The notes under the pieces: model-generated
Databases searched by the model: none
What the model was told of the DNA's origin: nothing
Seen by the model: the letters and a program-made list of their open reading frames with translations, nothing else
Made by a program: the position numbers and the translations under genes
Shown: one piece after another, positions 17,178 through 27,189 of the stretch
How the letters are laid out: every line of letters begins with the position of its first letter
Position numbering within the stretch: the first letter of the stretch is position 1
From: Bacillus sp. MRMR6
GTDB taxonomy: Bacteria > Bacillota > Bacilli > Bacillales > Cytobacillaceae
DNA length: 64,000 nt
Direction: 5' to 3'
NCBI RefSeq assembly: GCF_001940785.1
Contig: NZ_MSLS01000026.1
Location: 308-64,307 of the forward strand

Positions 17178-18392
17178 TTGAACACATTTATTAATTGGAT
17201 GAACCAAAACTTTACGCCAAAAATGAATAAAATAACGAGAAATGTGTGGGTTTCTTCAATTCAGGAAGCCATTATGGCGATTTTGCCGCTGATTCTTGTA
17301 GGATCGCTGATTACATTGATTTCAATCTTGAATAATTATTTTTCAAACATGCCCAATTTTTCACCGATCACTACGTTTTCATTTGGTCTTATTAGTCTAT
17401 TTGTTGCACTATTAGTTCCTTATTTTATTATGGAAAAAAAGAAAAAGAATGATCGAAAAATCATCTCAGGATTAACAGGTCTTTCCCTTTTTCTCATGCT
17501 GCTTACGCCTAAGCTTACAGACGACGGCGGGATCACCTTCACGTTGGAACGTTTCAGCGGAAACGGCATGTTTGTTGCTTTGATTGTCGGCCTTTTAGTT
17601 GGAGCATTCATGTATCTTTTCTCTAAATTCTCTTTCTTTAAAGGTTCAAGTTCGCTTCCAGATTTTATTATTATATGGTTTGACACGATAATCCCGATCA
17701 CGATTCTTTTGCTGTTCGGATGGTTATTTACCTTCCAGCTGAATGTTGATTTGTATGATTTAATCATAAAAGTTTTTGAACCCGTTACATCAATTGCCCA
17801 AAGTTTCACCGGGTTTGTATTCATCGCTTTTCTTGGTGTTTTCTTTTATTCTTTTGGAATTAGTGCCTGGGTTCTGTACTCCATTATTTTTCCGATTATG
17901 CTGGAGGGTATTCAACAAAATATCGATGGTGTCGCTCAAAATATCAATACAATGGAAACTCAAACGGCTTGGGTATGGATTGGAGGTATGGGAACCACAT
18001 TACCTTTGGTACTGATGATGTTATTCATGGCAAAGTCCAGCCATTTAAAAGCCATTGGTAAAGTAACGATTGTACCGTCTATTTTCAATATTAATGAACC
18101 TGTCATTTTCGGTGCTCCGGTAGCTTTTAATCCGATTTTAATGGTTCCGATGTGGTTGAATGGTTTAATTATACCTGCAATCACGTACGTGGCACTCACC
18201 TGGGATTTTGTGACAATCCCTGAGAGACTTTTTCAACTATGGTATATGCCGGTTGGAATTTCTTCCATGCTAATTAACTCCGATTTCCGCGGATTAATTT
18301 TATTAGCTGTCGTTGTAGTCGTATCTTGGTTGATTTGGTTTCCGTTTTTCAAGGTGTATGACTTGCAGCAGTTTAAAAAGGAAAAAGAATAG
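17178..18392 (+). CDS. PTS lactose/cellobiose-family EIIC permease
   Basis: This 404-residue polytopic membrane protein is the sugar channel of the PTS, with about ten hydrophobic helices. It shows the EIIC (lac/cel) features SIFNINEPVIFGAPVAFNP and GMGTTLPLVLMM in the substrate domain. It is slightly shorter than many CelB/LicC proteins (about 430-450 residues) but no internal break is visible. GGGGG before the TTG at 17178 could serve as the ribosome binding site. The GH1 6-phospho-beta-glucosidase downstream indicates a beta-glucoside such as cellobiose or an aryl glucoside as substrate. Confidence 0.9.
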   Translation: MNTFINWMNQNFTPKMNKITRNVWVSSIQEAIMAILPLILVGSLITLISILNNYFSNMPNFSPITTFSFGLISLFVALLVPYFIMEKKKKNDRKIISGLTGLSLFLMLLTPKLTDDGGITFTLERFSGNGMFVALIVGLLVGAFMYLFSKFSFFKGSSSLPDFIIIWFDTIIPITILLLFGWLFTFQLNVDLYDLIIKVFEPVTSIAQSFTGFVFIAFLGVFFYSFGISAWVLYSIIFPIMLEGIQQNIDGVAQNINTMETQTAWVWIGGMGTTLPLVLMMLFMAKSSHLKAIGKVTIVPSIFNINEPVIFGAPVAFNPILMVPMWLNGLIIPAITYVALTWDFVTIPERLFQLWYMPVGISSMLINSDFRGLILLAVVVVVSWLIWFPFFKVYDLQQFKKEKE

Positions 18393-18418
18393 TAGAAATG
18401 AATTTGGAGGTTTAGACA

Positions 18419-18772
18419 TTGAACGACCACAACACAAATGATATCAATGAAGTATCGATGAAGATTATCCTACATGCCGGTGACGCAAGATTAATCATTA
18501 AAGAAGCACTGGACTGTGTGGCAGCTTGTGAATTTGATGCGTCAAAGCAAAAGCTCGTTGAAGCGAAAAAGAAAATTACCGCTGCCCACGCTGCACAGAC
18601 TGAAACCATCCAAGGTGAAGCCCGTGGTGAACAGATTGCTTTCTCCCTGTTGTTTGCCCATGCCCAGGACACTTTAATGACCATCATGAGCGAATGGAAT
18701 ACGGCCAATCATATCGTTCGCCTATTTGAAGTGTACGATGAACGCTTAAAAAAGCTAGAAGAAAAATTTTAA
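18419..18772 (+). CDS. PTS lactose/cellobiose-family EIIA component
   Basis: This 117-residue all-helical EIIA is phosphorylated by HPr on the His of LLFAHAQDTLM (H81), the typical active site of the lac/cel family. Translation starts at TTG 18419, eight bases after GGAGG; no ATG fits better. It is 26 bp after the EIIC gene and is followed about 80 bp later by the GH1 gene. The hydrophilic N-terminus and C-terminal coiled region are normal for the trimer-forming family. Confidence 0.92.
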   Translation: MNDHNTNDINEVSMKIILHAGDARLIIKEALDCVAACEFDASKQKLVEAKKKITAAHAAQTETIQGEARGEQIAFSLLFAHAQDTLMTIMSEWNTANHIVRLFEVYDERLKKLEEKF

Positions 18773-18848
18773 ATCAACAGTAAATGCCAGGTGGATCGTA
18801 TAGTCTGGCATTTACCTTTTCAGGAGTTTGTCAGATTAGGAGGAGTGA

Positions 18849-20285
<1,437 letters not shown>

Positions 20286-20683
20286 CAAAGATGGGTTCTG
20301 CTGCCTTTTTACGGAAACAGCAGAACCGCGTCCCCGCGTACTTGAAAGAGGTTTTATAATAAAATGGTGAAATTTCCAATATCCTTAACCCTCTGAAGTG
20401 CATGTTCCTTATCGCCATTTTTGATGCTAATCAACGATTAATTAAATCCACCACAACCACCGATAAACAAAGGTTTTCTTCTGAGCAGAGCGGGTGTCTG
20501 ACCTCCTCACAGGTTTCCATCATTATCTACTGCTAACTGAATTAAGCGGCCATGCTCAAAATAATATAAAAAAGCCCATCACGGGCTAAGTGATGAGCTT
20601 AATGAAACGACTATCCTCCACACAATATTACCAATTTATTTGAATATGAAAATTTCGGGTCGCGCTGTGACGTGGATCCACAT
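20286..20683. other. Convergent intergenic region with weak repeat remnants
   Basis: GGTTCTGCTG and CAGCAGAACC (20294-20327) form a 10-bp hairpin after the GH1 gene but no T-run follows. AAGAGGTTTTATAATAAAATGG near 20347-20366 matches the 3' block of the dispersed 380-bp repeat, and TGCTAATCAACGATTAATTAAA near 20428 resembles its palindromic sites. The frlD terminator is at 20566-20600. No gene is seen. Confidence 0.5.
20566..20600 (-). terminator. Terminator of the dpp-frlD operon
   Basis: AAGCCCATCAC and GTGATGAGCTT pair with one mismatch around GGGCTAA. On the minus strand the stem is followed by TTTTTATATT, 84 bp past the frlD stop. Confidence 0.85.
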
Positions 20684-21505
20684 CTACACCTTTTTCCCAT
20701 ATCCAAAAGCACCATATGTTTCACATGTATTCCCAGCAGAAATGGAAGCACTTTTTAAAGCGGTGGTAATATCCTGGGTAACGAAATAGGATGTGATAAA
20801 CCCAGCTATAAATGAATCCCCTGCTCCCATCGTATCAACAACTTCTGCCGAAATTGGTGACTGTAGGTACTTGTTCCGGCCATCAGAACAAATTGCCGGC
20901 TTTGCTCCCTGTGTTACAATCACAATCTTAACACCCAATGTATGGACATATTTGATTAATGAACCAATTTCTTCATCACTCATACCACTTCCGGAAAAGA
21001 AGGCAAATTGGATATAAGGACAAACCATATCTAAATATACCTTACTCCACTTGCTCTTTGTTGAAAAATCAAAAGAAATGGGCTTAAAGCTTAACCTTTG
21101 TAATTCATGTTCAATATAACTGTTTATACTTGTATGAATCACGTCAAATTCGCCAATATAGTTTAGGTCATCCTCCGTAAATCGCAGGGTTACTTTTGAT
21201 TGTACGCGCGAATCCCTATTTGTCCCTTTAAAGACCCGATCTCCGTTTTCATCTAAAGCAACATATGCTTTTCCGTTTGGTCCATACATTTGGCGAATTC
21301 TTGTCGTATCCACCTGTTCCTGTTGCAATACATCAAGAACATGCGCAGCTTCTAGATCATTACCGATTATCCCTATATATCCATTCCTTTCAGCACCATT
21401 GCGTTTGCTGATCACTGTTACATTTAAGGCATTCCCACCTGGATAAAAGGTGTTTTGATCTTCATATAAATCAACTACATTATCACCTATTCCGACTAAA
21501 TTCAT
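20684..21505 (-). CDS. frlD: Fructosamine (fructoselysine) 6-kinase, PfkB family
   Basis: This sugar kinase of about 273 residues should phosphorylate the C6 hydroxyl of an imported Amadori product for cleavage by FrlB. It has the PfkB signatures FYPGGNALNVTVISKRNG near the N-terminus and DTMGAGDSFIAGF near the C-terminus with the catalytic Asp. It resembles FrlD of E. coli and B. subtilis, and FrlB and FrlR homologues lie in the same island. I used ATG 21505 (MNLVGIGDNV); a GTG at 21517 is possible. It is the last gene of the peptide-transporter operon, a position also seen for frlD in B. subtilis. Confidence 0.88.
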   Translation of the reverse strand: MNLVGIGDNVVDLYEDQNTFYPGGNALNVTVISKRNGAERNGYIGIIGNDLEAAHVLDVLQQEQVDTTRIRQMYGPNGKAYVALDENGDRVFKGTNRDSRVQSKVTLRFTEDDLNYIGEFDVIHTSINSYIEHELQRLSFKPISFDFSTKSKWSKVYLDMVCPYIQFAFFSGSGMSDEEIGSLIKYVHTLGVKIVIVTQGAKPAICSDGRNKYLQSPISAEVVDTMGAGDSFIAGFITSYFVTQDITTALKSASISAGNTCETYGAFGYGKKV

Positions 21506-21548
21506 AAACGGTTCCACTCCATGACTTCACGATAGGTCAATCTCAAGA

Positions 21549-23135
21549 CTATTTCTCAATGTACGTTTCTTCAAGAGTTACACCTGATTGGAAGGATAAG
21601 AATCCATTAAGATTGACAAAACCATTTACATTTTTCTGCATTCCGTAGCTTTGTTCTCTCCAGTTTAAATAAACAAATGGTGATAATTCCATCGCTCTTT
21701 CAATCAGTTGTTTGTAAATCTCCTCACGTTTAGCAGGATCGATTTCCTTACGACCTTGTTCTAATAAACTATTAATTTGTTCATCGTCAAAGTTTGCTGA
21801 GTTATTAAGTCTAGCCGGTCCACCCTTATAGAAGTTACTCATCCAATCGCCATCCGTAATATCTCCTGAAGTCCCAGCTACTACGAACTGATAATCGCCT
21901 TCAACGTTCTTATTAATTCTTGTTGCCCAATCCGGAAGCTCCAATTCTACCTCAATACCAATTTTCTTCAACTCAGATTGTACAGCAACAGCTGTTTGTT
22001 CATGCATACCATACTGTGACGTAGATAAAAGCGTTGCTTTAAATCCATTTGGATAACCAGCCTCAGCAAGTAACTCTTTTGCTTTCTTTACATCATGCTC
22101 AAAGTATTTCGTGTATTTTTCGTCATAGCCCATATAACCTTCTAAAGTGGCCATACCATAGATTGGCTTTCCACGTCCACTAAATGCCGTGTTAAGGATG
22201 GCATTTCGGTCAATTCCATAAGCAATCGCTTTCCTTACCTCAGGCTTGCTAAATGGCTCAAAGTCCGTATTAAATTGCAGCGCCATAAATGGTCCATTTG
22301 CACTTGCAAGTTTCAAATTATCCGTCTTTCCAATTGATTCTGCATCTTTCCAAGGCACAGTTTCAATTAAATCAACATCACCCGCACGCAAAGCATTTAC
22401 GCGTGTATTTTCTTCCGAATAAAATTGAAATTCAATTTTATCTAAGTAAGGCTGCCCTTCCTTATAGTAATCCTCAAATTTTTCAACAATAATTTTGCTT
22501 CCTTGGGTCCATGATGCAAACTTAAAAGGTCCAGCTCCCATTGGCTTTGTGGCAATATCGTCAATGTTAGCTTCTGTATAAGACTTTGATACAATAACAG
22601 ACTCAGGAAGTGCAGTAAAGTGAACGAAAGGAGCAGACGGCTCTTTTAGATTAAATGTTACCGTTTTATCCCCTTCAACTACAATGTTATCAATAATTGA
22701 TAATTCCGTCTTAAACGTTGCCTTACTGTCTGGGTTAATAATACGATCGAACGTATATTTGATATCCTCTGCAGTAACAGGATCACCATTATGGAATTTT
22801 GCATCTCTTAGCGTAAAGGTATAAGCAGTCAAATCATCATTGCTTGTATAAGATTCTGCTAGTTCTGCTTCAAGTTCTCCTTTTTCATTGTAGTTATATA
22901 AACCTCTGAAAATAGCCAATTTTACCGTTCTGCCATGCGTTCCATTTTGCATATAAGGATCCATCGTGGTTGGCTCTGCAGCTAAGCCAAATGTGAGAGA
23001 ACCGCCTGATTTATCTCCATCTGATCCCACGTTTTCCTTCTCCTTTGAAGAAGTTTCATTATTGCCTGAACAAGCCCCCAATAATCCAACTACAGCAAAC
23101 ATTACAATAAAAATTGCTATAAACCTTTTTACCAT
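21549..23135 (-). CDS. Peptide/glycopeptide ABC transporter substrate-binding lipoprotein (DppA/OppA family)
   Basis: This SBP_bac_5 lipoprotein of about 528 residues is tethered outside the membrane by the Cys of LLGACSGN (about residue 22). The mature protein shows the family stretches GLAAEPTTMDPYM, NGDPVTAEDIKYTFDR and RKAIAYGIDRNAIL. The ATG at 23135 follows GGGGTGTGTGTGC; a GTG two codons upstream is possible. The presence of FrlD/FrlB suggests that the cargo is an Amadori-modified amino acid or peptide rather than plain peptide (inference). It differs from the B. subtilis frl operon, where the transporter is a carbohydrate-type ABC system. Confidence 0.92.
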   Translation of the reverse strand: MVKRFIAIFIVMFAVVGLLGACSGNNETSSKEKENVGSDGDKSGGSLTFGLAAEPTTMDPYMQNGTHGRTVKLAIFRGLYNYNEKGELEAELAESYTSNDDLTAYTFTLRDAKFHNGDPVTAEDIKYTFDRIINPDSKATFKTELSIIDNIVVEGDKTVTFNLKEPSAPFVHFTALPESVIVSKSYTEANIDDIATKPMGAGPFKFASWTQGSKIIVEKFEDYYKEGQPYLDKIEFQFYSEENTRVNALRAGDVDLIETVPWKDAESIGKTDNLKLASANGPFMALQFNTDFEPFSKPEVRKAIAYGIDRNAILNTAFSGRGKPIYGMATLEGYMGYDEKYTKYFEHDVKKAKELLAEAGYPNGFKATLLSTSQYGMHEQTAVAVQSELKKIGIEVELELPDWATRINKNVEGDYQFVVAGTSGDITDGDWMSNFYKGGPARLNNSANFDDEQINSLLEQGRKEIDPAKREEIYKQLIERAMELSPFVYLNWREQSYGMQKNVNGFVNLNGFLSFQSGVTLEETYIEK

Positions 23136-23199
23136 GCACACACACCCCTTTTAAATTTTTTTATAATAGTTAATCAGTGATTCTGCTAATCTATACTCT

Positions 23200-24024
23200 T
23201 TATTTATTTTTCAGCTTCGGGTCTAAAATATCCCTAAAGCTGTCACCCATTAAATTAATGGCCAGCATGGTTATCCCTAAACAGATCGATGGCCAAATAA
23301 CATACATTGGATTGTTATAAATATAGCCTCGCGCATCACCGATCATCTGACCCCAAGAAGGATTCGGCGGTACTACTCCTAACCCTAAGAAACTTAAACC
23401 AGATTCTAGTAAAATGGCAGCAGCAATCGTTAAACTTATCTGGATAATTAAAGGTGACATGATATTCGGTAATATGGCCTTTGTAATCACTCTGAAATGA
23501 GAAGCTCCTAATGAAAGTTCACTTTGAACATATTCCAGTCCTTTTACTTGAAGGGTAGCTGAATGGGTAATACGGGCAAAGTACGGGATATACAGAAATC
23601 CAATAATGATAATTAAATTTTTTACCCCGGCACCCCAAAAGCCTACTACCATTAAAGCCAATAAGATCGGTGGGAAACATAAAACAATATCAATGATTCT
23701 CATGATCATTTTTTCTGTTTTCCCACGGGCATATCCGGCTATGACACCTACCGTAACTCCACCAATAAAGGCAATGATGGTTGCACCAAATGCAACGAGC
23801 ATGGTAGGGCGGATTCCTAGAATTAAACGACTTAAAATATCTCTTCCATATTCATCTGTGCCTAATAGATGCCCTGGTAAACTGCCTTTAAGGACAGCGT
23901 TCTGATTAATCTCAAGGGGATCATGCGGAATAATTAAAGGGCCTATTAACGCAACAATAAATACAGGAAGCAGGATGACAAAACTTACTAAAAACGTTTT
24001 ATGTTTAAGAAATTTTCGAAGCAT
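23200..24024 (-). CDS. Peptide-type ABC transporter permease (DppC/OppC family)
   Basis: This 274-residue polytopic permease has the OppC-type N-terminal helix, GTDEYGRDILSRLILG and the EAA-like loop LSLGASHFRVITKAILPNI that contacts the ATPases. AGGAGGGG precedes the start at 24024. It lies between the partner permease gene and the binding-protein gene, in the order D-F-B-C-A on the coding strand. Confidence 0.92.
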   Translation of the reverse strand: MLRKFLKHKTFLVSFVILLPVFIVALIGPLIIPHDPLEINQNAVLKGSLPGHLLGTDEYGRDILSRLILGIRPTMLVAFGATIIAFIGGVTVGVIAGYARGKTEKMIMRIIDIVLCFPPILLALMVVGFWGAGVKNLIIIIGFLYIPYFARITHSATLQVKGLEYVQSELSLGASHFRVITKAILPNIMSPLIIQISLTIAAAILLESGLSFLGLGVVPPNPSWGQMIGDARGYIYNNPMYVIWPSICLGITMLAINLMGDSFRDILDPKLKNK

Positions 24025-24058
24025 CCTTCTGCCCCTCCTTTCCTAGGAATACATGCTG

Positions 24059-25003
24059 TTAGCGAGTCCTCGGGTCCATCAAACCATAAATAACTTCTAC
24101 AGTCCGATTAATTAATATGTAGAAAGCAGCAATCACAATAATAGAGCCCTGAATAATCGGATAATTTCGATTATTAATTGAATCTACTAGTAAGGTACTT
24201 AATCCAGGCCAATTGAATAAAAATTCGATTAGCACCGTTCCACCTATTAAATTTGCTAACTCCAAACCTATTACAGTAATTACGGAAATAATTGCATTTC
24301 TTAGTACGTGCTTATAAACAACAAGTTTTTCAGATAGTCCTTTTGCTCTCAACGTTTGAACAAAGTCTTTCCCTAAAACCTCAAGCATCGAACTTCTTGT
24401 CATTCTGGCAATCGATGCAGCCAAAGGCAATGCAATCGTAATGGCTGGTAACAACAGCCTCTTAAAATGAGCAACCGGGTCTTCCGAAAAGTCAGTATAT
24501 CCGCTAGCTGGAAGCAAATTCAATTGCAAGCTTATGAGTAAAATAAAGGCTGTCCCTGTTACATATACTGGAAATGCCATTCCCGCTGCGGCAATGGTTG
24601 AGACAATAAAGTCTACAAAACTGCCACGCCTCACAGCAGCAACAATACCGAGGAATATACCAATTACAGACCCAATTATAATGGCAGCAATCGCTAATTC
24701 TAGTGTTTTGGGAAGTCTTTCTGCTATATACGCAGTGACATCAATGTTATTAAATAGAGATTGTCCAAAATCCATTCTAGCAATATCCGTAATCCATCCA
24801 AAATATTGTGTTATTAAAGGCTGATCCAATCCTAGTGTTGCCCGCATCTCTGCAACCGCTACAGGATCCGCACCTCTCTCTGTTCCAAGAACGAGTAACA
24901 CCGGATCACCAGGCATAAAGCGAAGTAATAAAAAGACAATCGTTGCAACTACAAATATTTGAACTACAGCCACCCCAATGTTTTTCGTTACAAAACGTAG
25001 CAA
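24059..25003 (-). CDS. Peptide-type ABC transporter permease (DppB/OppB family)
   Basis: This permease of about 314 residues pairs with the DppC-like protein. It shows the OppB opening LRFMPGDPV, the AAVRRGSFVDF and GKDFVQTLRAKGL loop and the C-terminal NWPGLSTLLVDSI...RNYPIIQG region. I place the start at TTG 25003, 12 bp after the preceding ATPase gene, because GGGGGGAG stands five bases upstream; the long frame from 25072 would overlap the ATPase gene with no ribosome site. Confidence 0.9.
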   Translation of the reverse strand: MLRFVTKNIGVAVVQIFVVATIVFLLLRFMPGDPVLLVLGTERGADPVAVAEMRATLGLDQPLITQYFGWITDIARMDFGQSLFNNIDVTAYIAERLPKTLELAIAAIIIGSVIGIFLGIVAAVRRGSFVDFIVSTIAAAGMAFPVYVTGTAFILLISLQLNLLPASGYTDFSEDPVAHFKRLLLPAITIALPLAASIARMTRSSMLEVLGKDFVQTLRAKGLSEKLVVYKHVLRNAIISVITVIGLELANLIGGTVLIEFLFNWPGLSTLLVDSINNRNYPIIQGSIIVIAAFYILINRTVEVIYGLMDPRTR

Positions 25004-25014
25004 GATTCTCCCCC

Positions 25015-26028
25015 CTAACTTGATGCAATATGATCTAACTCTTCTAATTTTGAATCCGAGAATAAGTGGCAAGCAGCACTTTGGTTCGGCCCTAAGTTCA
25101 TAAGCTCAGGTTTCTTTTCTTTACAAATTGGCATTACATAAGGACATCTTGAACTTAATCGACAACCACTTGGGGGATTTACTGGACTTGGGAGATCTCC
25201 TTCTAGAATAATCTGCTTCTTTTTAAAGGTAGGATCAGGTACTGGAATCGCTGAAAGTAACGCTTGAGTATAGGGGTGCTTAGGATTTTTATAGACGGTT
25301 TCTGCTTCTCCCATCTCAACCATTTCTCCTAAATACATCACACCAATCTTATCGCTTACATGCCTAACCACGGATAGATCGTGTGAGATAAATAAATATG
25401 TGAGTTTAAACTCTTTTTGCAAATCATTTAATAGATTTAATATTTGCGACTGAATGGATACGTCTAGCGCAGACACAGCTTCATCGCAAATAACTAATTT
25501 AGGATGAAGGGCAATGGCGCGGGCAATGCCAATTCGCTGCCTTTGGCCACCTGAAAATTCATGAGGATAACGATTCAAATACTGCTGACTCAACCCAACC
25601 ATTTCAAGTAATTCTTTTACCTTCCGCACTCTTTCTTGCTTACTAAATACTCTGTGTATATCAAAAGGTGCGCTAATAATCTCCGCAACAGTCATTTTCG
25701 GATTCAACGATTCATACGGTTTTTGAAACACCATTTGCATGCTTTTTCTTGATTTACGCAACTCTTTCCCGCTTAAATCAAGAAAGTTTCTGCCTTCGAA
25801 GTTAATTTCTCCGCTGTCAGCTTTGATTAATCCCATGATTAACCGTGCCAGCGTACTTTTTCCACAACCCGATTCCCCTACGAGACCAAATGTTTCTCCT
25901 TCATTAATCGAAAAGCTGACATCATTTACAGCCTGAACGTAGTGTTTTTTAGTTGAAAACATTTTTTTGTCTTGGATAGGAAAATACTTCCTTACGTTTT
26001 TAACCTCTAAAAGAGTGTTCCTATTCAC
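25015..26028 (-). CDS. Peptide-type ABC transporter ATP-binding protein (DppF/OppF family)
   Basis: The protein has about 337 residues with Walker A GESGCGKST, signature SGGQRQRIGIARAI, Walker B LVICDEAVSALD and the C-terminal oligopeptide extension with Cys ligands (GCRLSSRCPYVMPIC) that binds an iron-sulfur cluster in relatives. A GTG at 26028 is the best start (AAGGAG upstream, overlapping the end of the DppD gene); the long frame to 26130 lies wholly inside the neighbour. It forms a heterodimer with the DppD-like ATPase. Confidence 0.9.
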   Translation of the reverse strand: MNRNTLLEVKNVRKYFPIQDKKMFSTKKHYVQAVNDVSFSINEGETFGLVGESGCGKSTLARLIMGLIKADSGEINFEGRNFLDLSGKELRKSRKSMQMVFQKPYESLNPKMTVAEIISAPFDIHRVFSKQERVRKVKELLEMVGLSQQYLNRYPHEFSGGQRQRIGIARAIALHPKLVICDEAVSALDVSIQSQILNLLNDLQKEFKLTYLFISHDLSVVRHVSDKIGVMYLGEMVEMGEAETVYKNPKHPYTQALLSAIPVPDPTFKKKQIILEGDLPSPVNPPSGCRLSSRCPYVMPICKEKKPELMNLGPNQSAACHLFSDSKLEELDHIASS

Positions 26029-26035
26029 TGTTACA

Positions 26036-27010
26036 TCACACTCCTTCGTCAATATGCCAACATTTAACTTTATGTTGAGATTTGATTTCTTGTAGTTCCG
26101 GTTCCTTCTGTACGCATAAATCGGTAGCAAACGAACACCTAGGATGAAACCTGCACCCGTTTGGCATTGAACTAATACTTGGGACAGAGCCAGGGATACT
26201 ATATAATGTTTTGTTCTGGTGATGTAATGGAGGAACTGATTTAATTAACCCTTTTGTGTAAGGGTGTTTCGGGTTTTTAAATAAGGTATGTACATCGGTT
26301 TCTTCGACAATTTGCCCTGCGTACATGACAGCCACTCGGTCAGCCATTTCCGCTACTACACCCAAGTCATGGGTAATTAATAAAATCCCCATATTAAATT
26401 CTTTCTTTATCTTATTTAATAAATCTAAGATTCTAGCTTGTACTGTTACATCTAAAGCTGTCGTTGGTTCATCGGCAATGAGTAACTCAGGATTACAAGA
26501 TAAGGCCATCGCAATCATCACACGCTGACACATTCCTCCGGAAAGCTCATGCGGGTATGCATCAAAGATCGTTTCAGGATGAGGTATTCCAACTTGTTTC
26601 AATAATTGGATTGCGCGATTTTTAGCTTCTCCTTTTGAAATCTTCTTATGAATTTGGATGGCTTCCGTTATTTGACTTCCACATGTATAAACGGGATCTA
26701 GAGCTGACATAGGATCTTGAAAGATCATTGAAATCGCTTTTCCCCTGAACCTATTAATCTCTTTCCTAGTAAGTTTTACTAGGTCAACGTCTCGGAAAAT
26801 AATCTCACCTGATGCGATTTTTCCAGAAGGAGGCAAAAGCTGCATGAGAGACATGGAAGTAATCGTTTTGCCACTACCACTCTCACCTACCACACATAAT
26901 GTTTCTCCTTTTCTTAGGGATAAGTTGACATCTTTTATGGCAGGAAAAACCCCTAATTCCGTATTAAACACAGTAGATAAACCTTTTATATCAAGAAGTG
27001 CATCCCCCAC
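26036..27010 (-). CDS. Peptide-type ABC transporter ATP-binding protein (DppD/OppD family)
   Basis: This protein of about 324 residues has Walker A GESGSGKT, signature LSGGMCQRVMIAMAL, Walker B LLIADEPTTALD and a C-terminal CRFHPRCSFATDLC extension. AAGGAGGG is so close to the ATG at 27016 that the GTG two codons on (27010) is the better-spaced start. It is the first gene of the leftward D-F-B-C-A-frlD operon, expressed from a strong promoter at 27069-27097. Confidence 0.92.
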   Translation of the reverse strand: MGDALLDIKGLSTVFNTELGVFPAIKDVNLSLRKGETLCVVGESGSGKTITSMSLMQLLPPSGKIASGEIIFRDVDLVKLTRKEINRFRGKAISMIFQDPMSALDPVYTCGSQITEAIQIHKKISKGEAKNRAIQLLKQVGIPHPETIFDAYPHELSGGMCQRVMIAMALSCNPELLIADEPTTALDVTVQARILDLLNKIKKEFNMGILLITHDLGVVAEMADRVAVMYAGQIVEETDVHTLFKNPKHPYTKGLIKSVPPLHHQNKTLYSIPGSVPSISSMPNGCRFHPRCSFATDLCVQKEPELQEIKSQHKVKCWHIDEGV

Positions 27011-27068
27011 GCTCATCCCTCCTTAAGCCTTTTCAAACATAGTTAATTGTATTAGGTTGTTACAATAT

Positions 27069-27097
27069 ATTATAGTACCTATTGGGCGAAAATTCAA
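27069..27097 (-). promoter_or_regulatory. SigA promoter of the peptide-transporter/frlD operon
   Basis: On the minus strand TTGAAT (27092-27097), a 17-bp spacer and TATAAT (27069-27074). The -10 is embedded in GGTACTATAAT, close to the GGTATTATA motif found at the other promoters of the island, a probable FrlR site. Confidence 0.75.
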
Positions 27098-27131
27098 TAT
27101 TATCTGAAAAATATCTCCATTGGATAAAAAA

Positions 27132-27175
27132 AGCGCTACCTACAATTAACTACTAGAATCTTTGTAGCTAGCGCT
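27132..27175 (-). terminator. Strong terminator after hyuB
   Basis: AGCGCTACCTACAA and TTGTAGCTAGCGCT form a 14-bp stem with one mismatch. The minus strand continues with seven T. It separates the hyuAB unit from the transporter operon. Confidence 0.85.
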
Positions 27176-27189
27176 CTAGGACTAGATAA